DNA of 21,736 bases, from contig JBCKUK010000022.1 of the NCBI GenBank assembly GCA_038924905.1, positions 1 to 21,736 on the forward strand, read 5' to 3'. Below the pieces are notes generated by a model. The model worked only from the letters and a program-made list of their open reading frames with translations. It was not told where the DNA came from and searched no databases. A program made the translations under genes and the position numbers. This DNA is from JBCKUK01 sp038924905. Lineage in GTDB: Bacteria > Pseudomonadota > Gammaproteobacteria > Burkholderiales > Methylophilaceae. Below, one piece after another: positions 7,831 to 14,700 of the stretch. Position 1 is the first letter of the stretch. Each line of letters begins with the position of its first letter.

Positions 7831-9810
7831 ATGAGTTCCATTGAATCAGTTTTACACGAAAACCGTGTATTTGAACCCAGTGCAGCAATAAGAGAAAACG
7901 CTGCCGTTGCTGGCATGGAAGCCTACCAGGCACTTTGCGACGAAGCCACCAGGGATTACCAGGGCTTCTGGGCCAGGCTGGCACGTGAGCTGTTGGATTG
8001 GCACAAGCCGTTTACTGAAGTGCTGGATGACTCTGCCGCCCCATTCTATCGTTGGTTTAGCGATGGCGAGTTGAATGTCTCCTACAATTGCCTCGATCGC
8101 CATCTGGCAACCAAATCCGACAAAATCGCCTTGATTTTCGAAGCGGACGAGGGCGCTGTCGCAAAAGTTACCTACCAGGAGCTTTATCATCGCGTTTGTC
8201 AGTTTGCCAATGGCTTAAAAATACTCAACCTTGATGTGGGTGACCGCGTAGTGATTTACCTGCCGATGAGCGTAGAAGCGGTTGTCGCCATGCAAGCTTG
8301 TGCGCGTTTGGGCCTCACCCACTCGGTAGTGTTTGGCGGTTTTTCTGCCAAAAGTTTGCACGAGCGTATTCAGGATACCGGTGCACGCGCGGTGATTACA
8401 GCCGATGGACAGTTCCGTGGTGGCAAGGCTATGCCGCTTAAGGCGGCAGTGGATGAGGCCTTGCAAATGTCCGGCTGCGAAGCGGTAGAAAAAGTGGTGG
8501 TATATCGGCGCACTGGCGCCGAAATCGGCTGGGATAGCAGTCGCGATGTATGGTGGCAAGATTTTATCGCGGGACAGGCGAATGAGTGCGATCCGGTTTG
8601 GGTGAATGCCGAGCATCCATTGTTTCTGCTCTATACCTCAGGCTCTACCGGCAAACCAAAAGGCGTGCAGCATTCCTCCGCCGGTTATCTGCTGCATGCT
8701 GTGAACACCATGCGCTGGACATTTGATGCGAAGCCCAGCGATGTGTTCTGGTGTACCGCAGATGTGGGTTGGATTACCGGCCACACCTATGTTGCCTATG
8801 GGCCGCTGGCGTTGGGGGTGACGCAAGTGATATTCGAGGGCATCCCGACCTGGCCGGATGCCGGCCGTTTCTGGAAAATTATCCAGGATCACAAAATTAG
8901 TATTTTCTACACCGCGCCAACGGCTATTCGTTCTCTGATCAAGGCTGCATCAGTGAATCCAGCTATCCATCCCAGGCAATATAACCTCTCCAGTCTGCGC
9001 CTGCTCGCCTCGGTGGGTGAGCCGATTAATCCGGAAGCCTGGATGTGGTATTACGAGAATGTCGGCGCTAGCCGCTGCCCTATCATGGATACCTTTTGGC
9101 AGACCGAAACCGGTGGCCATGTAATTACGCCCTTGCCCGCAACGCCTTTGGTGCCAGGCTCCTGTACGCTACCTTTTCCGGGCATTGAGGCGGCTGTAGT
9201 AGATGAAGCTGGCCGCGATGTGCCATGGGGCACCGGTGGTTTGCTGGTGATTAAAAAGCCGTGGCCAGCCATGATACGCACCATTTGGGGTGACCCCGAG
9301 CGCTATGAAAAATCCTATTTCCCGCAAGATTTAGGCGGAAAATTGTATCTGACTGGTGATGGCGCCGTGCGCGATGCTAAATCAGGCTACTTCACCATCA
9401 TGGGTCGTATTGATGATGTGCTCAATGTTTCCGGCCATCGTTTAGGCACCATGGAAATCGAATCGGCTTTGGTGGCCAATCCACTGGTGGCTGAAGCCGC
9501 GGTTGTAGGCAAGCCGCATGATATTAAAGGTGAGGCGATTGTTGCTTATGTGGTGCTTAAGGGCGCGAGACCGGAAGGTGACGTAGCGGAGAAAATTGTG
9601 GCAGAGTTGCGCGAATGGGTAGGCAAGGAAATCGGGCCGATAGCAAAACCAGACGAAATTCGTTTTGGTGACAATCTGCCAAAAACGCGTTCTGGCAAGA
9701 TTATGCGTCGTTTGCTGCGTTCCCTGGCCAAAGGCGAAGAAATCACCTCCGACATTTCAACCCTGGACAATCCGGCGATTCTGGAACAACTGAAGCAGAC
9801 GGTCTGCTGA
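7831..9810 (+). CDS. acs: Acetyl-CoA synthetase (AMP-forming)
   Basis: A 659-residue enzyme activating acetate to acetyl-CoA via acetyl-AMP. ANL-family motifs are intact: the A3 P-loop YTSGSTGKPKG (residues 268-278), DTFWQTETGGH (A5), YLTGDGA (A7), GRIDDVLNVSGHRLGTMEIE (A8 hinge) and the A10 lysine in PKTRSGKIMRR at K623, the residue that Pat-type acetyltransferases acetylate to switch the enzyme off. Length and motifs match Acs rather than propionyl-CoA synthetase PrpE, though acyl preference was not tested. TAAGGGA lies about 11 bases before the ATG. The malic enzyme gene starts 11 bases after its stop, so the two are very probably cotranscribed. Confidence 0.95.
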   Translation: MSSIESVLHENRVFEPSAAIRENAAVAGMEAYQALCDEATRDYQGFWARLARELLDWHKPFTEVLDDSAAPFYRWFSDGELNVSYNCLDRHLATKSDKIALIFEADEGAVAKVTYQELYHRVCQFANGLKILNLDVGDRVVIYLPMSVEAVVAMQACARLGLTHSVVFGGFSAKSLHERIQDTGARAVITADGQFRGGKAMPLKAAVDEALQMSGCEAVEKVVVYRRTGAEIGWDSSRDVWWQDFIAGQANECDPVWVNAEHPLFLLYTSGSTGKPKGVQHSSAGYLLHAVNTMRWTFDAKPSDVFWCTADVGWITGHTYVAYGPLALGVTQVIFEGIPTWPDAGRFWKIIQDHKISIFYTAPTAIRSLIKAASVNPAIHPRQYNLSSLRLLASVGEPINPEAWMWYYENVGASRCPIMDTFWQTETGGHVITPLPATPLVPGSCTLPFPGIEAAVVDEAGRDVPWGTGGLLVIKKPWPAMIRTIWGDPERYEKSYFPQDLGGKLYLTGDGAVRDAKSGYFTIMGRIDDVLNVSGHRLGTMEIESALVANPLVAEAAVVGKPHDIKGEAIVAYVVLKGARPEGDVAEKIVAELREWVGKEIGPIAKPDEIRFGDNLPKTRSGKIMRRLLRSLAKGEEITSDISTLDNPAILEQLKQTVC

Positions 9811-9821
9811 AAAGATTAATA

Positions 9822-11021
9822 ATGAACGACCTTAAGGCCCGCGCCCTTGCTTATCACCAGCACCCGAAACCGGGCAAGCTGTCGGTGGAATCTTCCAAGC
9901 CCTGCGCTACTCAGGATGATCTGTCGCTGGCATACACGCCGGGCGTGGCAGAGCCGGTGCGCGAAATTCATCGTGACCCGGCCAACGCCTACAAATACAC
10001 CAACAAGGGCAACCTGGTAGCCGTGATTACCGATGGTACTGCAGTGCTTGGCCTCGGCAATGTGGGGGCGCTGGCCAGCAAGCCAGTGATGGAAGGCAAG
10101 GCGGTATTGTTCAAGCGCTTTGCCGGCATTGATGTGTTCGACATCGAAATTTCCGCACCAAGCGTGGAAGCCTTTATCGAAACGGTGGTCAACATTGCCC
10201 CTACCTTTGGCGGCATTAATCTGGAAGATATCGCAGCGCCCCATTGTTTCCGCATCGAAAAAGAGTTGCGTGAACGTCTGGATATTCCGGTATTCCATGA
10301 TGACCAGCATGGCACAGCGGTGATTGTGAGCGCGGCATTGCTCAATGCGCTAGAGCTGCAAGGCAAGACTTTACCTGCTGCTAAAATTGTATTTCTGGGT
10401 GCCGGGGCTGCAGGCTGCGCTTGTGCGCGTTTGCTCAAAGTGATGGGCGCCAGCCATATCACCATGGTGGATAAGAGCGGTGTATTGCATAGGGATCGCA
10501 AGGATTTGCACGAGATGAACCGCGATCTGGCCATCAACACTGCTGCGCGAACGCTGGATGAAGTGATGGTAGATGCCGATGTGTTTATCGGCGTGTCAGC
10601 TGCCAATGTGCTGGCACCTGATCTGCTGAAACTCATGGCACCAAATCCTGTTGTGTTCGCCCTGGCCAACCCTGATCCGGAAATTCTGCCCTCCGTTGCG
10701 CATTCGGTACGCAGCGATCTACTGATGGCCACTGGCCGCTCCGACTTTCCTAATCAAGTGAATAATGCGTTGTGTTTTCCATTCCTGTTTCGCGGGGCGC
10801 TGGATGCGCGCGCCAAACAAATTACTACAGAAATGCAAATTGCCGCCGCTAAAGCGCTGGCCGCGCTTGCCCGCGAGCCGGTGCCGGAAGAAGTGCTGAA
10901 AGCCTATAACCTGACTGAATTGAAGTTTGGTAAAGATTACATCATTCCTAAACTGTTCGACCCGCGCTTGATAGCACGCATCCCGCCTATGGTGACGGCG
11001 GCATGGAAAGAAAAAGCCTGA
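9822..11021 (+). CDS. Malic enzyme, short form (no phosphotransacetylase domain)
   Basis: A 399-residue oxidative malate decarboxylase (malate to pyruvate and CO2 with NAD(P)+ reduction). It contains the malic N domain with LSLAYTPGVAEP and LVAVITDGTAVLGLGN, the divalent-metal region VFHDDQHGTAV (D160, D161) and a Rossmann fold with FLGAGAAGCACARLL. It resembles the N-terminal half of MaeB, but proteobacterial MaeB is usually about 760 residues with an inactive phosphotransacetylase-like domain; here the frame ends naturally at 399 and the fumarase gene starts 3 bases later, so this is a stand-alone short form, not a truncation by frameshift. It could feed pyruvate to PpsA. Coenzyme preference is not decided. 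Confidence 0.93.
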   Translation: MNDLKARALAYHQHPKPGKLSVESSKPCATQDDLSLAYTPGVAEPVREIHRDPANAYKYTNKGNLVAVITDGTAVLGLGNVGALASKPVMEGKAVLFKRFAGIDVFDIEISAPSVEAFIETVVNIAPTFGGINLEDIAAPHCFRIEKELRERLDIPVFHDDQHGTAVIVSAALLNALELQGKTLPAAKIVFLGAGAAGCACARLLKVMGASHITMVDKSGVLHRDRKDLHEMNRDLAINTAARTLDEVMVDADVFIGVSAANVLAPDLLKLMAPNPVVFALANPDPEILPSVAHSVRSDLLMATGRSDFPNQVNNALCFPFLFRGALDARAKQITTEMQIAAAKALAALAREPVPEEVLKAYNLTELKFGKDYIIPKLFDPRLIARIPPMVTAAWKEKA

Positions 11022-11024
11022 CGC

Positions 11025-12536
11025 GTGCCCAAGACCCGGATAAAAAGCGAAGATTTTATTGCCAGCATTGCCGATGTCTTGCAGTTTATTTCCTACTACC
11101 ATCCGCTTGATTTCATCCGCGCGCTGGGCGATGCCTATACGCATGAAAAATCGCCTGCTGCGCGTGATGCCATTGCCCAGGTGCTGACCAATTCACGCAT
11201 GTGCGCTGAGGGTAAACGCCCAATCTGTCAGGATACCGGCATAGTCGTGGCGTTCGTTAATGTGGGTACAGCGGTAGAGTGGGAGCAAGGCGTGGACCTC
11301 GAGGCCTTGGTCAATGAGGGAGTCAGGCGCGCCTATTTGCTGCCAGAGAATCCGCTGCGCGCTTCTATCGTTACCGACCCGGCAGGTAGCCGCAAAAATA
11401 CGCACGACAATACGCCCGCTGTTACCCACGTGCGGCTGGTGCCCGGCAACAAGGTGGAAGTGAAGATTGCTGCCAAGGGTGGCGGTTCCGAGAATAAAGC
11501 CAGATTTACCATGCTCAACCCATCCGATAGTATTGTCGATTGGATTTTAGGCGAAGTGTCCGACATGGGCGCAGGCTGGTGTCCGCCCGGTGTGCTGGGC
11601 GTGGGTATAGGCGGCACGGCGGAGAAAGCCATGCTGCTAGCCAAGGAAGCCTTGTTATCGCCGATCGATTTGACAGCCTTGCGTGCACGCGGAGCGGCAA
11701 GTAAATTGGAAGAATTACGCTTGGAGCTGTATGAAAAAATCAATGCGTTAGGCATAGGCGCGCAAGGTTTGGGCGGGCTGACCACGGTGCTGGATGTCAA
11801 AATTCTGGATTACCCAACACACGCATCTTCACTGCCGGTAGCTGTCATCCCCAATTGTGCGGCCACACGCCATGCGCATTTCACGCTGGATGGGTCTGGC
11901 GCTGCACAACAAACACCGCCCGATCTGGGTGATTGGCCGGATGTCAGCTGGACGCCAGATTCAAAAGCGCGTCGTGTCAATCTCGATACCATTTCCGCGC
12001 AAGATATCACTACCTGGCAACCCGGCGAAACCCTGCTTTTGAGCGGAAAATTGCTGACTGGGCGCGATGCAGTGCATAAACGCATTGCCGAGATTCTCGG
12101 TCGTGGCGAGGCCTTGCCGCATGGCGTGGATTTTCGTAACCGGTTTATCTATTACGTGGGGCCGGTTGACCCGGTAGGCGATGAAGTAGTCGGTCCGGCA
12201 GGACCCACCACTGCAACGCGCATGGATAAATTTACCGAGATGATGCTGGAGAAGACTGGCCTCCTGGGCATGATAGGCAAGGCTGAGCGCGGTGATGAGG
12301 CGATAGCGGCGATACGCAAACATCGCTCGGTATATCTGATTGCGGTGGGTGGAGCGGCTTATCTGGTATCAAAATCCATCCAGTCTGCACGTGTCGTCGC
12401 CTTTGCCGAAATGGGCATGGAAGCCATTTATGAATTTGAGGTCAAGGATATGCCGGTGACTGTCGCCGTGGATTGCAAAGGTGTTTCGGTGCATAAAACC
12501 GGCCCGGCACAATGGCGCAGCATAGGCCTACCCTAA
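11025..12536 (+). CDS. fumA: Fumarate hydratase, class I (iron-sulfur)
   Basis: A 503-residue class I fumarase, interconverting fumarate and malate. The N-terminal alpha domain has RPICQDTGIVVAFVNVG and the C-terminal beta domain has YYVGPVDPVGDEVVGPAGPTT. Three cysteines fit the [4Fe-4S] ligands of E. coli FumA (C105, C224, C318): C68, C186 (GWCPPG) and C278 (PNCAATRHAHF), with closely similar spacing. The start is a GTG three bases after the malic enzyme stop, so translation is probably coupled; no ATG fits the conserved N terminus. Its malate product would feed the upstream malic enzyme. The last four bases overlap the rlmJ stop on the other strand. Confidence 0.95.
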   Translation: MPKTRIKSEDFIASIADVLQFISYYHPLDFIRALGDAYTHEKSPAARDAIAQVLTNSRMCAEGKRPICQDTGIVVAFVNVGTAVEWEQGVDLEALVNEGVRRAYLLPENPLRASIVTDPAGSRKNTHDNTPAVTHVRLVPGNKVEVKIAAKGGGSENKARFTMLNPSDSIVDWILGEVSDMGAGWCPPGVLGVGIGGTAEKAMLLAKEALLSPIDLTALRARGAASKLEELRLELYEKINALGIGAQGLGGLTTVLDVKILDYPTHASSLPVAVIPNCAATRHAHFTLDGSGAAQQTPPDLGDWPDVSWTPDSKARRVNLDTISAQDITTWQPGETLLLSGKLLTGRDAVHKRIAEILGRGEALPHGVDFRNRFIYYVGPVDPVGDEVVGPAGPTTATRMDKFTEMMLEKTGLLGMIGKAERGDEAIAAIRKHRSVYLIAVGGAAYLVSKSIQSARVVAFAEMGMEAIYEFEVKDMPVTVAVDCKGVSVHKTGPAQWRSIGLP

Positions 12537-13393
12537 AGTATTTTGTGCTCCAGGCTGAATCCGGCACCGGCATCTTGCCCCAGTACGTCCACCAGATAAG
12601 GCATAGCTTCCTGTAGCGTTTCGGGCAGTGTCCAAGGCGGGTTAATGATGAACAAACCGCTACCGTGCATGCCAAAGCCGTCTATGGAAGGTGTTTGCAC
12701 GGTGAGGCTGACATGCAGCCAGTTTTTAAGGCCCAGCTGATTCAATTTGGCCAGCATTCTTTCTGGTTCCGGGCGCTGCAATAGCGGATACCAGACCATA
12801 TAAGTGCCGGTAGCAAAGCGCGCCAAACTATCTTTAATCATCTCAATTACGCGCAAATAATCCTGTTTTTCTTCATAGGGCGGGTCAATCAATACGACGG
12901 CGCGGCGGGATGGCGGTGGCAACATGGCCTTGATACCGGCAAAACCATCTGCCATAGCTATTATTACTTTTTTATTGTCAGGTGCGTGGCCCAGCGCTTT
13001 GAGGGATTGTCCGAGCAATTTGTAATCATTAGGGTGCAGCTCAAACAGGCGCAGGCGATCTTCATTTCTCAGAAACTTATAAGCCAGGGCAGGAGATCCA
13101 GGGCAGCGCTTTAGTTGACCATCAGTATTGAATGTTTTTACCAGAGCCACGTAGTCTGCCAGCGCTGTGGGCAGATCTGCACGGTTCCACAAGCGGGCAA
13201 TGCCACTTTCATGTTCGGCATTTTGTGTGGCATAGCCTTTGTCCAGCGCATATATACCAGCACCGGCGTGGGCATCGATAACCCAGAATGGTTTATTTTT
13301 TTGTGCAGCATGCTGCAGAATCTGCATCAGTACAAAATGTTTGAGCACATCGGCGTGGTTGCCAGCATGAAAGGCATGACGGTAACTAAGCAT
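12533..13393 (-). CDS. rlmJ: 23S rRNA (adenine(2030)-N6)-methyltransferase
   Basis: A 286-residue SAM-dependent methyltransferase that modifies A2030 of 23S rRNA. The N terminus MLSYRHAFHAGNHADVLKH matches RlmJ (E. coli 280 residues) almost word for word, which fixes the start at the ATG 13391-13393 rather than the longer frame open from a TTG at 13456. The SAM-binding motif is DAHAGAG (40-46) and the catalytic motif is DPPYE (170-174). The gene is convergent with fumA; the TAG stop lies inside the overlapping CTAA at 12533-12536. No Shine-Dalgarno sequence is visible, and a perfect -10 box sits only 7 bases before the ATG, so a leaderless transcript is possible. Confidence 0.96.
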   Translation of the reverse strand: MLSYRHAFHAGNHADVLKHFVLMQILQHAAQKNKPFWVIDAHAGAGIYALDKGYATQNAEHESGIARLWNRADLPTALADYVALVKTFNTDGQLKRCPGSPALAYKFLRNEDRLRLFELHPNDYKLLGQSLKALGHAPDNKKVIIAMADGFAGIKAMLPPPSRRAVVLIDPPYEEKQDYLRVIEMIKDSLARFATGTYMVWYPLLQRPEPERMLAKLNQLGLKNWLHVSLTVQTPSIDGFGMHGSGLFIINPPWTLPETLQEAMPYLVDVLGQDAGAGFSLEHKIL

Positions 13394-13400
13394 AGCCGCT

Positions 13401-13406
13401 ATTATA
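13401..13406 (-). promoter_or_regulatory. -10 box almost touching the rlmJ start codon
   Basis: Read on the minus strand this is TATAAT, ending 7 bases before the ATG of rlmJ. A transcript starting at the usual 6-8 bases below a -10 box would begin at or within a base or two of the start codon. The -35 region is weak (GCTACA at about 17 bases spacing). No ribosome-binding site is seen between the box and the ATG. Confidence 0.4.
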
Positions 13407-13535
13407 TAGTCTGCCGGAGAGGTTGTAGCAGACACTTGTGAGTCAACCTTCGCCAAATCAAGGCGTTAATCGGCAGGGACAAGTAATAAACTATCCGATT
13501 CAAACCGTTTGTTTCATAAAACCAGGAGATAAATC

Positions 13536-13683
13536 ATGCAATTAAAAAAAATTGGCAGTGTCGGCGGCTGTTTTAATGTTGTTTGCCGCAGGACAGATTT
13601 ATGCAGAAGATGCTGCGACTACATCAAAACAGCCGCCGAAAAAGATGAAAGAGGACACCATCCGTGGTCATCTTGATGCCTAA
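13536..13683 (+). pseudogene. Small secreted-protein gene with a +1 shift in an A8 tract
   Basis: CCAGGAG, a good ribosome-binding site, precedes the ATG at 13536. In the zero frame the reading is MQLKKIGSVGGCF... and stops at 13676 after 46 residues with no sensible protein character. If one A of the A8 run near 13544-13551 is skipped, the sequence becomes MQLKKLAVSAAVLMLFAAGQ, then IYAEDAATTSKQPPKKMKED and ends in HLDA: a textbook signal peptide with cleavage after IYA and a basic hydrophilic 25-residue mature part, 48 residues in all, stopping at TAA 13681-13683. So the gene is frameshifted, expressed by slippage at A8, or a sequencing error is present. The stop codon is supplied by the outer repeat of the attC site. 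Family unknown. Confidence 0.6.
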
Positions 13684-13758
13684 CTTTTGAGCTAACCGGC
13701 GTGCAAAAGCAGAGCGAAGCGGCGCTTTTGCACGTCCGTGTTGAGCGAATTGTTAGGC
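13678..13758 (-). mobile_element. Solitary integron attC recombination site
   Basis: Outer core boxes GCCTAAC (13678-13684) and GTTAGGC (13752-13758) are inverted and match RYYYAAC/GTTRRRY exactly. Inner L boxes GCTAAC (13691-13696) and GTTGAGC (13740-13746) pair except for an extrahelical G13743; CGG (13697-13699) pairs with CCG (13736-13738), leaving an extra T13739. The centre is a perfect 11-bp stem (13700-13710 with 13724-13734). Extrahelical T and G on one strand are what integron integrases read in the folded bottom strand, here the plus strand. Read on the minus strand, the spacers AATTCG after the first core and CTCAAAA before the last resemble the aadA attC in cassette orientation, so the cassette gene is the antiporter, whose stop TAA lies in the first core box. 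No integrase or second attC is in the window. Confidence 0.85.
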
Positions 13759-14682
13759 TGCTTGCCGTTGAAGGATGGTAGCGAGATAGGCCGCATATAG
13801 CACCAGAAGCAATACACCCCGCCTTCGTTCAATGAAGCCTGTGCGCGTAGGGTAAGTGAATACCAAGGCCACGAGACCGAACACCAATGTAACAGCGACC
13901 TCACGCCAACTGACGGCAATCGGGTGGATAGTGGCCGCCACGGCAACGATAAAGAGGCCATTGAAGATATTGCTGCCGAGGATTGTCCCCAAGCCAACCT
14001 CGTCGTGTCCACGCAGCTTTGCAATGACTGTTGTCGCGAGTTCGGGTACGGACGTGCCCACCGCCACAACGGTTGCCCCGATAATGAATTCATCTATGCC
14101 GAAGGAAACGGCAATGCTTCTTGCGCCCTCCACAATAAGACTTCCGGCAGCGATAAGGAAGGCCAGCCCAACAACGCACGAGAAAACGGTCACCCAGCCA
14201 CGATGCTCGCCGAGAACCTCCACCGCAGCAGTTCTTTGTTTTCGCGCCTCAATAACCGCCGCCACAAGCCAGGCCAGAAATAGGCTCAACATCAATAAAC
14301 CGTCGAATCTGGAAAGTTGACCATCCAGACATAAGACGCCGGTGATTACCGGAACCAGCAATGCCACAGGGAAATCCCGTTTTACGCTGTCACGAGGACT
14401 TTGGATTCCGGAAATCAGCAATGCAAGAGCAAGGATCAGCGCAACATTCACAATGTTGCTACCCAGGGCGTCGCCGAGGCCGATTTGTGGGGTTCCAGCC
14501 AGTGCGGCATTGATAGAGACCGACAATTCCGGGCTCGATGTGGCGAATGCCACAACGGTTGCGCCGATGATGCCCGGAGAAATCCGAGCCCAATGAGCAA
14601 GCCCCACCGCGCCACGGAGAAAAAGCTCACCGCCGATTCCGGCGCACGCAACACCCAAGATAAAGGCAAGGTAATCGTTCAT
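13753..14682 (-). CDS. Calcium/sodium antiporter family protein (CaCA, YrbG-like)
   Basis: A 309-residue inner-membrane exchanger with about ten hydrophobic helices. The two inverted alpha repeats that form the ion pathway are clear: residues 40-79 (ATVVAFATSSPELSVS then GDALGSNIVN) and 202-243 (ATVVAVGTSVPELATT then GTILGSNIFN), with acidic E52 and E214 and the GSN motifs. Family members swap Ca2+ or K+ against Na+ or H+; the substrate here is not decided. Its stop codon lies inside the attC core, the usual arrangement for an integron cassette gene. It follows the chimeric Usp gene by 18 bases on the same strand, with no clear ribosome-binding site, so coupling is likely. The frame is complete and seems functional. 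Confidence 0.92.
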   Translation of the reverse strand: MNDYLAFILGVACAGIGGELFLRGAVGLAHWARISPGIIGATVVAFATSSPELSVSINAALAGTPQIGLGDALGSNIVNVALILALALLISGIQSPRDSVKRDFPVALLVPVITGVLCLDGQLSRFDGLLMLSLFLAWLVAAVIEARKQRTAAVEVLGEHRGWVTVFSCVVGLAFLIAAGSLIVEGARSIAVSFGIDEFIIGATVVAVGTSVPELATTVIAKLRGHDEVGLGTILGSNIFNGLFIVAVAATIHPIAVSWREVAVTLVFGLVALVFTYPTRTGFIERRRGVLLLVLYAAYLATILQRQAA

Positions 14683-14700
14683 TGTCAGATGGATAGCCAG

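Noticed and set aside
13394..13456. Longer RlmJ from a TTG at 13456
   Set aside because: RlmJ proteins begin at MLSYRH; the additional 21 residues are unconserved in character and span the -10 box.
13394..13535. A second integron core (GTTRRRY) or attI bounding the segment on the left
   Set aside because: The closest match is GTTAATC at 13464-13470, which breaks the consensus at one position and has no attC or attI structure around it.
13536..13758. Small plus-strand peptide gene as the cassette gene belonging to the attC
   Set aside because: The extrahelical bases lie on the plus strand and the spacers AATTCG and CTCAAAA read on the minus strand, which makes the minus-strand antiporter the cassette gene.
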